Origin: JALYTY01 sp964546935
GTDB taxonomy: Bacteria > Vulcanimicrobiota > Vulcanimicrobiia > Vulcanimicrobiales > Vulcanimicrobiaceae
NCBI GenBank assembly: GCA_964546935.1
Contig: CAZJLJ010000116.1
Span: 1 to 5,161 of the forward strand
Length of the DNA stretch: 5,161 nucleotides
Reading direction: 5' to 3'
Shown: positions 1 through 5,161 of the stretch, piece by piece
Numbering within the stretch: the first letter of the stretch is position 1
How the letters are laid out: each line of letters begins with the position of its first letter
The notes under the pieces: generated by a model
Told to the model about the DNA's origin: nothing
The model's input: the letters and a program-made list of their open reading frames with translations, nothing else
The model's database searches: none
Translations under genes and position numbers: made by a program

Positions 1-114
1 ACCGAAAGCTCGCGCTTGCTGCCTGTGCGGGTCTTGCGTATTCACCACTGACCTGACATACGCCAGGACTCGCTAGTGTCAAGCGCACTTCCACGCGAAG
101 TAGGAGGAGGCGTC
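1..114. other. Upstream leader, no supported gene
   Basis: No complete gene is visible here. All three forward frames are open from the window edge and stop at 49-51, 73-75 and 54-56, so the 3' end of an upstream + strand gene could lie in the first 50 to 75 bases, but no tail is recognisable. No rho-independent terminator (GC hairpin plus T run) is seen. A TTGCGT at 34-39 could be a -35 box, but no good -10 follows at the right spacing, so no promoter is called. The last part carries the ribosome binding site of the next gene. Confidence 0.4.
102..110 (+). promoter_or_regulatory. Strong ribosome binding site of the membrane protein gene
   Basis: AGGAGGAGG lies 4 bases before the ATG at 115; its first AGGAGG is 7 bases away. 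This fixes the start at 115 rather than at the in-frame GTG at 76, which has no Shine-Dalgarno sequence and would place the purine run inside the coding region. Confidence 0.8.
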
Positions 115-828
115 ATGAGCGGATCCACCGGAGCCTTGACTTCAACTTTCGACCCAAGTACGAGTACCTTTTGGGAGCGATTGTGGGGCACGAGCGGCAT
201 CCAATTCATCGCCTTGTTGATCGCCGCGTATCTCATCTACGGCTATCAGCCGCAAATCGGCGCATCGTCCGACACGCTCGTTGCGTTTTATCAAAGTCAT
301 CACACACGAATACTCATCGCTGCGGTGGTCTCCGGCCTCGCCGTGCTCTACCTTATGTGGTTCGCGGCCGCGATCAGGGTCACGCTGGCGGATGCCGGCA
401 AAGACGGCTGGGGCGCGGCTGCGATTGCCTCCAGTGGAGCGGTTGGCGCCCTTTTCCTCCTACTCACGGCAGTAAACGCCGGCCTCGCGTATTCGATCGG
501 CACGCCTGGAAATCAAACGTTTTTACCAACACTGAACGCTTTGACATGGGCTGCCTTCGTGTTGACTTCATTCGTGCGAGCGATGCTGATCATGTCGGCA
601 GCGTTCGGTCTTTGGCGCGCCGGACTGATCTCGAACGCTCTCTTCGCGGCTGGAGTCGCAGCCGTAGTGCTCACCGTACTTGGCGGCACCACGTGGGGAA
701 GTGGTGGATTCTGGGCGCCCGACGGCGCGTATTCGCGCTTCATCTCGCCCATCGTCGGCTTGCTATGGGCTATCGTAGTCAGCCGGGTTCTATTGAACAA
801 AAGTCCCTCGGCGCGAGCCGGTTGGTGA
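115..828 (+). CDS. Six-helix integral membrane protein of unknown function
   Basis: A 237-residue protein with about six predicted membrane helices, near residues 27-44, 64-87, 100-126, 140-165, 172-192 and 208-228. The first 25 residues are polar and rich in Ser and Thr, and there is no cleavable signal peptide. It has no cysteine and no recognisable catalytic motif. From memory, the segment around residues 52-80 (VAFYQSHHTRILIAA followed by a hydrophobic stretch ending in MWFAAAIR) and the late motif GGFWAPDGAYS (197-207) resemble uncharacterised six-helix proteins of about 220-240 residues, common in actinobacteria and related to the DUF4386 type. No function is known to me for them. The start is set by the ribosome binding site at 102-110. 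It ends 8 bases before the convergent GGDEF/EAL gene. No partner gene lies beside it on the same strand, so context gives no role. I am sure it is a gene and unsure of the family. Confidence 0.85.
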   Translation: MSGSTGALTSTFDPSTSTFWERLWGTSGIQFIALLIAAYLIYGYQPQIGASSDTLVAFYQSHHTRILIAAVVSGLAVLYLMWFAAAIRVTLADAGKDGWGAAAIASSGAVGALFLLLTAVNAGLAYSIGTPGNQTFLPTLNALTWAAFVLTSFVRAMLIMSAAFGLWRAGLISNALFAAGVAAVVLTVLGGTTWGSGGFWAPDGAYSRFISPIVGLLWAIVVSRVLLNKSPSARAGW

Positions 829-836
829 GGGCGCCG

Positions 837-2948
837 CTAAAAGTTCGAGGCGGTGTCGATCGAGAGGAAAGTGCGGGCGAAAAGATCGGCGGGGAGTGGG
901 TGGCCGAGGGCGTAGCCCTGGGCGTAGTCGCAACCCATGTCGGTCATGACCTGGAGTTGCATCATATTCTCGCAGCCTTCGGCAACGCAGGTCATTCCAA
1001 GTTCTGAAGCGAGGCGAATGACGGTAGCGGCGACGGCTTTTGCTTTGTGATCGACTTCGCTGCGGGTGACGAACGAACGGTCGATCTTCAGTACGCCGGC
1101 AGGCACATCGCGAACGCGGCCGAGTGATGAACCTCCGGTGCCGAAATCATCGATGGCCGTGTGAACGCCCATTTCGCGCAACTGTTGAACGAGCGCACAG
1201 ACGTCGCGCTCGTCGCTTGCAATGATACTTTCGTTGATTTCCACCAGCAGCGCATCCGCCGGCACCGCGGTGCGTTCAAGTAATTCCGCAATGCGCTGGG
1301 TGCAATGACGCGCCAATGTTTGACGAGCGAAGAGATTTACCCAAACACGGAAATTAGGAATTTCGCGGCGCCATTCTCCGGCCTGTAGCAAAGCCTGCTC
1401 CATGATGTTCCAGCCGACATGCTCGCCGATCGACAAACGATCCAGCATGTCGATGAAGTTTGCCGGGGAGACGATGCCGCGTTCGGGATGAATCCAGCGC
1501 ATCAGCGCTTCGGCACCGACGACGCGCCAGTCGCCCGTGTGCCGGTCGTAACGGAAAATCGGTTGGAAGAACGGGATGAGCTCGCCGCGCACAACCGCTT
1601 GATGCAATTCGCCGACCAGCGACGGCCCCGTTCCGGTTTGGAGTTCCGGCGCATAAACCACCGCACGCGTCGGCGAGAGTTTGGCCTTGTCGAGCGCAAG
1701 ATCGGCTTTACGCAACATTTCGTCGGCCGATCCGGCGCGGACCATGCGAACCGCACCCATCGAGACAGAGATGTAGACGCGTGAACCGTCGATTTCGAAT
1801 GGCGCTTCAAAGAACGCACGCAACTCTGCCATCAATGCATGTGGGCTGCGGTCGTCCACGACGGAGATGGAGAATTCATCGGCGCTGACGCGAGCGATGA
1901 AGTGCGATGTGGGGAAGCTTCCGCGCAGGCGGACCGCCATGTCTTGCAACACGCGATCGACGGCCGTGCGGCCCACGCCTTGATTTAACAACCGCATGTC
2001 ATCGACATCAAGAATCACCAACACCACGGCCTGATCGCGTTGGCGTTCGATCCATTCGACTAGACGGTCGCGATTCGGCAAGCCGGTCAGCTCGTCGACG
2101 TACGCGCGGCGCGAAAGCTTTGCGGCGAGCTCCCAACGTTCTGCCGTGAGCGCGCCCAACAGCAAGGCCATGAGCGACGACGCAATGAGGAACCCATTTG
2201 ATTCCGCAATGAGGTTGGCCGGCGCGGTTCCGGTATGTGCGATCACTGCATACGTCAACGTCGCCGAAACGAACGCCGTGGCGATGCCTAACGTAGCGCC
2301 GCGCAGACCGTACCGAATCGCAAGCCACGAAATCGCGACGAACGAACAATCGATGAGCGGTTGATTTGCGAGCAGCGAAACGACGATGCCGCCGATTGCC
2401 AGCACTGCCGTTGCAATCATCGAGGCTGCAAGTTCGGCGGTAGTCGGATCGGCGTGTTCCGCCGGCGGATCCAACTGTCGCCATCCGAGCATGGTAATTA
2501 CGGCCGGCACGATGGCGATCGTTGCGGCCGGATAGGCAAGCACCGCGGTAAAGGAACCCGTCGCGAGAGCGGTTACGATTCCGATGAGTGCGGGCGCCGC
2601 GATGCAAAGAATACCGCAGAATAAGGTAACGTCACGCAGCGTTCTCAGCGGCAGTGAAACGCGAAGCGCATTCGTGACGCACCACGCTGCGAGAGCGAAA
2701 CTTCCTGAGGCAACTGATTGAACTGCGAGTACTTCAAGAATCGACTGCGTTCCGTGCGGAAAGAGCAGCCAGTGCGCCAGTCCGGCTGCTAAAATCAGCG
2801 GCGCCCGGCGCCAGCCCAGCATGACGACCAAGAGGGCGTCGAGCGGCATTACCGGCAAATATGGCGTAGCTTGCCATAACAGGAAAAAACCGACGGCTAT
2901 AAAGACCGCCCGCTGCGACGCTAATCCAGGCGGCCGCAAGGTACCCAC
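837..2948 (-). CDS. Membrane-bound degenerate-GGDEF/EAL protein, predicted c-di-GMP phosphodiesterase
   Basis: A 703-residue inner-membrane signalling protein. Residues 13-270 form about eight or more hydrophobic helices, resembling a MASE1-type sensor region. A GGDEF domain covers about 280-435 (entry motif LTGLPNR, 287-293) and an EAL domain about 445-695. The GGDEF signature is SADEF (355-359), the usual IND is LNQ (321-323), and the upstream RxxD inhibitory site is absent, so cyclase activity is unlikely. The EAL domain keeps the family's catalytic set: E480 in EALMRW, N538, E570 and E573 in VEINES, D600 and D601 in DDFGTG, K621 in KIDRSF, E657 and E660 in AEGCE, and Q677 in QGY. The inferred role is hydrolysis of c-di-GMP, with the GGDEF part possibly a GTP-sensing regulator as known for some such proteins. 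The start is GTG, the first start codon after an in-frame stop; an AAGGGAG lies only 2 bases upstream, so TTG at 2939 is a possible alternative. It lies 35 bases behind the GNAT gene, probably cotranscribed. Confidence 0.93.
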   Translation of the reverse strand: MGTLRPPGLASQRAVFIAVGFFLLWQATPYLPVMPLDALLVVMLGWRRAPLILAAGLAHWLLFPHGTQSILEVLAVQSVASGSFALAAWCVTNALRVSLPLRTLRDVTLFCGILCIAAPALIGIVTALATGSFTAVLAYPAATIAIVPAVITMLGWRQLDPPAEHADPTTAELAASMIATAVLAIGGIVVSLLANQPLIDCSFVAISWLAIRYGLRGATLGIATAFVSATLTYAVIAHTGTAPANLIAESNGFLIASSLMALLLGALTAERWELAAKLSRRAYVDELTGLPNRDRLVEWIERQRDQAVVLVILDVDDMRLLNQGVGRTAVDRVLQDMAVRLRGSFPTSHFIARVSADEFSISVVDDRSPHALMAELRAFFEAPFEIDGSRVYISVSMGAVRMVRAGSADEMLRKADLALDKAKLSPTRAVVYAPELQTGTGPSLVGELHQAVVRGELIPFFQPIFRYDRHTGDWRVVGAEALMRWIHPERGIVSPANFIDMLDRLSIGEHVGWNIMEQALLQAGEWRREIPNFRVWVNLFARQTLARHCTQRIAELLERTAVPADALLVEINESIIASDERDVCALVQQLREMGVHTAIDDFGTGGSSLGRVRDVPAGVLKIDRSFVTRSEVDHKAKAVAATVIRLASELGMTCVAEGCENMMQLQVMTDMGCDYAQGYALGHPLPADLFARTFLSIDTASNF

Positions 2949-2983
2949 GGCTCCCTTACTTCAGCGAAGCCGCCAACCGCTCC

Positions 2984-3460
2984 TTATTCCTGGAGTAGTT
3001 CCTTTGTCATCATCGTGTACTCGGGCTGGAAGCCCAAACGCTCGTAAAAGCGCCTTGCGCGGCGATTTTCTTCTAAGACGTTGAGCACGAGCAGCTTGCA
3101 ACCGTGCAGGCGAGCCCACGCTTCAGCGGCTTCCATCAACGTCCGTCCCGCTCCGGTCCCATCGCGCGCCACGGCAATCTCTTCCAGCTTCGCCACGTCG
3201 CGCAGCGTAAATGGATCCAGTATCAACCGCATCCATGCAAAGCCCGCCGGAGCGCCATCTTGATCTTCAGCTATAAGAAACTGCGAGCGGTCGTTGACGT
3301 TGGTAAGCGCTTCTTCAAGACGATCTCGTGTGCTGTTCGTAACTTCTTTCGCGTTGCGCCACGGCGGTAAATTGGGTTCTGCAAAACGTTGCGCCAAACT
3401 CAAAATGAATTCGCGATCTTCGATAATTCCCGGTCGCACTCGCATGCGTATCTGTGTTAT
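2984..3460 (-). CDS. GNAT-family N-acetyltransferase, probable AUA start
   Basis: A small cytoplasmic acetyltransferase using acetyl-CoA; the acceptor is unknown. Numbered from the ATA at 3460 (158 residues), it shows the GNAT fold signatures: strand 4 and the pyrophosphate loop in LEEIAVARDGTGAGR (92-106), then helix 3, then N132, A135, Y139 and G143-F144 in the segment ENRRARRFYERLGF, the usual C-terminal motif B. Length is normal for a single-domain GNAT. The frame stays open upstream to 3652, but that stretch overlaps the divergent hydrolase gene and is not GNAT-like. The first ATG (3445) is 21 bases from the only Shine-Dalgarno sequence, while the ATA at 3460 is 6 bases from it and would give MTQIRMRVRP, a typical GNAT beginning. 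If AUA is not used, the protein starts at 3445 with 153 residues. The GGDEF/EAL gene follows after 35 bases on the same strand; no functional link is evident. Confidence 0.88.
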   Translation of the reverse strand: MTQIRMRVRPGIIEDREFILSLAQRFAEPNLPPWRNAKEVTNSTRDRLEEALTNVNDRSQFLIAEDQDGAPAGFAWMRLILDPFTLRDVAKLEEIAVARDGTGAGRTLMEAAEAWARLHGCKLLVLNVLEENRRARRFYERLGFQPEYTMMTKELLQE

Positions 3461-3466
3461 GTTGGT

Positions 3467-3475
3467 CTCCTCCTC
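3467..3475 (-). promoter_or_regulatory. Strong ribosome binding site of the GNAT gene
   Basis: Read on the minus strand this is GAGGAGGAG, ending 6 bases before an in-frame ATA (3460-3458) and 21 bases before the first in-frame ATG (3445-3443). The spacing favours initiation at ATA. No ATG, GTG or TTG occurs in frame between the site and 3445. Confidence 0.7.
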
Positions 3476-3509
3476 ACCTATGGCTTTGGGCTTTTCTGTC
3501 GTTGATTCG

Positions 3510-3522
3510 CGCGCAATGCGCG
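3510..3522. repeat. Short perfect inverted repeat in the divergent GNAT/hydrolase leader
   Basis: CGCGCA and TGCGCG flank a single central A, directly next to the hydrolase ribosome binding site. It could be an operator half or a small hairpin affecting hydrolase translation, but with a 6-base GC-rich arm it may equally be chance. The 75-base leader (3461-3535) must hold promoters for both flanking genes if each is transcribed from here; I found no -35/-10 pair with good spacing on either strand. Confidence 0.3.
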
Positions 3523-3529
3523 GAGGGAG
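3522..3529 (+). promoter_or_regulatory. Ribosome binding site of the hydrolase gene
   Basis: GGAGGGAG stands 6 bases before the ATG at 3536, a near-ideal Shine-Dalgarno arrangement that confirms this start. Confidence 0.8.
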
Positions 3530-3535
3530 CTTTAC

Positions 3536-4393
3536 ATGCCGAAGATCAAGACCAGCGACGGCACTGAGATTTTTTACAAGGATTGGGGATCGGGACAGCC
3601 GTTTGTGTTTAGCCACGGCTGGCCACTGGACGCAGATGCCTGGGAAGACCAAATGTACTTCCTAGCCTCACGCGGCTACAGATGCATCGCGCACGATCGA
3701 CGCGGAAATGGACGTTCCGACCAACCATGGACGGGCACGGACATGGATACATTCATTAGCGACCTGCACGACCTCGTGAAAGCGCTGAACATTACCGGCG
3801 CTATTCATGTTGGACATTCCACCGGCGGCGGCGAAGCGGCTGGTTTTGTCGCCAGACACGGTTCCAAGCACGGTGTCGTCGGCGCCGTTTTGATCAGCGC
3901 AATTGTGCCGTTGATGCTGAAGACCCCGAACAATCCCGAAGGCACACCTATGGAGGTGTTCGATGGACTCCGCGCCGGAATAGCCGCCGACCGTTCAGAG
4001 TTCTGGAAGGAAATAAGCGCGCCGTTCTACGGTGCGAACCGCCCGAATAGTAACGTTTCGCAGGGCTTGCGCGACTCGTTTTGGATGCAAGGAATGCTCT
4101 CCAGTTACGAGGCCTCGTATGATTGTGTGAAAGTCTTTGCGGAAACCGACCAAACGGAAGATTGCAAAAACATCAAGGTTCCGACGCTAATTATTCACGG
4201 TGACGACGACCAAATCGTTCCAATCGCCGCCGCGGCGATGAAGTCGTCGAAACTCATTCCCAACAACACACTCAAGATCTACGAGGGCGCGCCGCACGGC
4301 CTACCTTCGACGATGAAAGATCGTTTGAATAAAGATCTGCTCGACTTCGCTACCAGCGTTGCGAAGGGAGCAAAGGTAACCGCTTCAACGTAA
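3536..4393 (+). CDS. Alpha/beta hydrolase, cofactor-free (non-heme) chloroperoxidase type
   Basis: A 285-residue soluble alpha/beta hydrolase whose sequence fits the cofactor-free haloperoxidase/perhydrolase group. Members form peracids from short carboxylic acids and peroxide, which can oxidise halides, and many also act as esterases; the real substrate here is unknown. Features in order: oxyanion-hole loop SHGWP (26-30), DRRGNGRSD (54-62), the nucleophile elbow GHSTGGGE (93-100) with Ser95, a helical cap around 125-200, the acid D225 in HGDDDQIVP, and the base H254 in GAPHGLPS. The Ser-Asp-His triad is therefore complete and the length is normal for the group. Homologues often have GFSTGGGE or GFSMGGGE, so His94 in place of Phe is a small variation. 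There is no signal peptide, so it is probably cytoplasmic. It diverges from the GNAT gene and ends 8 bases from the convergent DUF1348 gene; neither neighbour identifies a pathway. Family assignment is firm, physiological function is not. Confidence 0.93.
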   Translation: MPKIKTSDGTEIFYKDWGSGQPFVFSHGWPLDADAWEDQMYFLASRGYRCIAHDRRGNGRSDQPWTGTDMDTFISDLHDLVKALNITGAIHVGHSTGGGEAAGFVARHGSKHGVVGAVLISAIVPLMLKTPNNPEGTPMEVFDGLRAGIAADRSEFWKEISAPFYGANRPNSNVSQGLRDSFWMQGMLSSYEASYDCVKVFAETDQTEDCKNIKVPTLIIHGDDDQIVPIAAAAMKSSKLIPNNTLKIYEGAPHGLPSTMKDRLNKDLLDFATSVAKGAKVTAST

Positions 4394-4401
4394 CGCCTTG
4401 T

Positions 4402-4881
4402 TCAGAGTCCGAGATCGGTGAGGCTCGGGTGGTCCGCCGGTCTCGGCCCTGACGCGTCCCAATGGTATTTGCGTTCGGATTCTTTGATTGGAAGATCGTT
4501 GATGGATGCATACCGCAAACGCATCAATCCTCGTTCGTCGAATTCCCAATTCTCGTTCCCGTAACTGCGATACCAGTTCCCGGAATCGTCGTGTGATTCG
4601 TACGCGAAGCGCACAGCGATGCGATTGCCTTCGAACGCCCACAGTTCTTTAATGAGGCGATAGTCGAGTTCTCGCGCCCACTTGCGCTTGAGAAACTCGA
4701 CGATCGCTGTACGCCCGCGGACGAATTCCGAGCGGTTGCGCCAGTAGCTGTCTTCGGTATACGCAAGCGCGATTCGCTCGGGGTTGCGAGTGTTCCAAGC
4801 GTCTTCGGCGGCACGCACTTTTTGAATTGCCGTTTCGCGCGTGAACGGCGGGAGCGGCGGACGGGTTTCGGTCGCGGTCAT
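4402..4881 (-). CDS. DUF1348 family protein, NTF2/SnoaL-like fold
   Basis: A 159-residue full-length member of the DUF1348 family within the NTF2-like (SnoaL-like) superfamily, small alpha+beta barrels with a pocket. Recognisable stretches are the N-terminal PPLPPFTRETA (8-18), AEDAWNTRNPERIALAYT (25-42), WRNR (47-50), the segment from FLKRKWARELDY to KELWAF (63-83), YRSYGNENWEFDERGLM (104-120) and the C-terminal end DHPSLTDLGL. I recognise this pattern as very conserved across bacteria, but no reaction is established for it to my knowledge. The start is an ATG with no clear Shine-Dalgarno sequence upstream, unlike the other genes here. It is divergent from the padR-like gene with 99 bases between them (to the GTG at 4981), the usual position for a target of such a regulator, so control by PadR is a reasonable inference. 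Its 3' end faces the hydrolase gene at a distance of 8 bases. Confidence 0.92.
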   Translation of the reverse strand: MTATETRPPLPPFTRETAIQKVRAAEDAWNTRNPERIALAYTEDSYWRNRSEFVRGRTAIVEFLKRKWARELDYRLIKELWAFEGNRIAVRFAYESHDDSGNWYRSYGNENWEFDERGLMRLRYASINDLPIKESERKYHWDASGPRPADHPSLTDLGL

Positions 4882-4932
4882 ATCAATTTCAAGGACGGCC
4901 CACTGAAAAAGGTTGCTGCGGGATTGGGCCAG

Positions 4933-4961
4933 TTGCCGTGCGGCACATTACGCCGTATGAT
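4933..4961 (+). promoter_or_regulatory. Predicted sigma70-type promoter of the padR-like gene
   Basis: TTGCCG at 4933-4938 is separated by 17 bases from TATGAT at 4956-4961, giving 4 of 6 and 5 of 6 matches to the housekeeping consensus. Transcription would begin near 4967-4970, only about 12 bases before the GTG at 4981 and close to an in-frame GTG at 4969, so the message would have almost no leader. Confidence 0.55.
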
Positions 4962-4984
4962 ATATTACGTGCCGCGTAATGTGC
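4934..4984. repeat. Inverted-repeat cluster, likely PadR operator
   Basis: A perfect 11-base inverted repeat joins GCACATTACGC (4943-4953) with GCGTAATGTGC (4974-4984). Within it, ATTACG recurs at 4947-4952 and 4964-4969 and in reverse as CGTAAT at 4975-4980, so there are three half-sites and a second, nested repeat with 5 bases between its arms (4964-4969 and 4975-4980). A further palindrome, TGCCG-TG-CGGCA, spans 4934-4945 over the -35 box. Together they cover the promoter between the padR-like and DUF1348 genes. PadR proteins are dimers that usually bind such repeats and repress their own gene. The order ACAT...ATGT with 30 bases between is not the ATGT-N8-ACAT arrangement described for classical PadR, so the exact site is uncertain. 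Confidence 0.6.
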
Positions 4985-4985
4985 A
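4957..4985 (-). promoter_or_regulatory. Possible divergent promoter of the DUF1348 gene
   Basis: On the minus strand TGCACA (4985-4980) lies 17 bases before TATCAT (4962-4957). The -35 match is only 4 of 6. The -10 is nearly the same base pairs as the -10 of the opposite promoter, so the two promoters would compete. The leader to the ATG at 4881 would be about 70 bases. This is weaker than the plus-strand call. Confidence 0.3.
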
Positions 4986-5161
4986 GCCGCAGCCTTCTTC
5001 ACTCGATCGACTTGGGAAGTTTTCCGAACCGGCGTTGCTGGTGCTCGCCTCGCTGAGTGCTAAGTCCAAGCACGGGTACGCCATCATTCAGGACGTTGAG
5101 CTCTACACCGGGAAACGGCTCGGCCCGGGAACGCTCTACGGCGCGATTTCACGCCTTGAAA
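4981..5161 (+). CDS. PadR-family transcriptional regulator, 5' part (truncated by window end)
   Basis: The open frame runs off the window after 60 codons. It shows the N-terminal winged helix of PadR regulators: EPALLVLASLS (16-26), HGYAIIQDVE (31-40), and the recognition-helix segment GPGTLYGAISRLE (48-60), where TLYxAxxRLE is the family hallmark. The missing part should hold the wing and the C-terminal dimerisation helix. The start is uncertain: GTG at 4981 gives a normal PadR length before the first helix, but in-frame GTG at 4969 and ATG at 4957 are also possible, and none has a Shine-Dalgarno sequence. ATG at 4957 falls inside the predicted -10 box, so it is unlikely if that promoter is used. 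The message may be leaderless or nearly so. The gene diverges from the DUF1348 gene over an inverted-repeat cluster, which suggests self-repression and control of that neighbour. The ligand cannot be inferred. Confidence 0.88.
   Translation, partial: MQPQPSSLDRLGKFSEPALLVLASLSAKSKHGYAIIQDVELYTGKRLGPGTLYGAISRLE

Noticed and set aside
1..75. 3' end of an upstream gene in one of three forward frames
   Set aside because: All three frames are open from the edge to a stop within 75 bases, which is expected by chance, and none shows a recognisable C-terminus.
171..1007. A 278-codon + strand open frame overlapping the membrane protein and the EAL gene
   Set aside because: Its product is Arg- and His-rich with no domain, it overlaps two well-supported genes in another frame or strand, and it has no ribosome binding site.
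2008..2607. A 199-codon minus-strand open frame inside the GGDEF/EAL gene
   Set aside because: Arg-rich low-complexity product typical of a frame-shifted shadow; the overlapping frame has clear membrane and GGDEF features.
2949..2983. Terminator or short leader peptide between the GNAT and GGDEF/EAL genes
   Set aside because: A CTTC-GCT-GAAG minihairpin and a TTG-initiated six-codon frame after AAGGAG are visible on the minus strand, but the hairpin is weak with no T run and a peptide this short is not supported.
3461..3535. Bidirectional promoter between the GNAT and hydrolase genes
   Set aside because: Position makes it likely that promoters lie here, but no -35/-10 pair with acceptable match and spacing was found on either strand.
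3461..3652. Upstream extension of the GNAT reading frame on the minus strand
   Set aside because: It overlaps the strongly supported 5' end of the hydrolase gene, carries no GNAT-like sequence, and bypasses the strong ribosome binding site at 3467-3475.

Overview
This is a compact bacterial chromosomal window, moderately GC-rich by eye, with purine-rich Shine-Dalgarno sites in front of several genes. It holds six genes in alternating orientation: a six-helix membrane protein (+), a membrane-bound GGDEF/EAL c-di-GMP protein (-), a GNAT acetyltransferase (-), a cofactor-free haloperoxidase-type alpha/beta hydrolase (+), a DUF1348/NTF2-like protein (-), and the 5' part of a PadR-family regulator (+) cut by the window end. 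There is no rRNA, tRNA, CRISPR array, insertion sequence or phage gene. The families are widespread in soil and environmental bacteria. The taxon cannot be fixed from this sequence; a free-living soil-type bacterium, possibly from a poorly cultured phylum, is my best guess.

Layout: 1-114 is a leader without a convincing gene. The membrane protein (115-828) runs tail-to-tail into the GGDEF/EAL gene (837-2948), leaving an 8-base gap. The GGDEF/EAL gene lies 35 bases downstream of the GNAT gene (2984-3460) on the same strand, so these two probably form a small operon read leftwards. The GNAT gene diverges from the hydrolase gene (3536-4393) across a 75-base shared leader. The hydrolase again ends tail-to-tail, 8 bases from the DUF1348 gene (4402-4881). 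The DUF1348 gene diverges from the padR-like gene (from about 4981) across a 99-base region that holds a good promoter and a cluster of inverted repeats.

How they may work together: the best supported functional unit is the padR-like gene with the divergent DUF1348 gene, whose shared control region looks like an autoregulated PadR operator. The GGDEF/EAL protein is predicted to be a c-di-GMP phosphodiesterase, because its EAL residues are intact while its GGDEF motif is degenerate (SADEF). The GNAT gene has a strong ribosome binding site correctly spaced from an ATA codon, which suggests a rare AUA start or a recent ATG-to-ATA change. I see no clearly new multi-gene system; the items worth checking are the AUA start, the PadR operator and the degenerate GGDEF.
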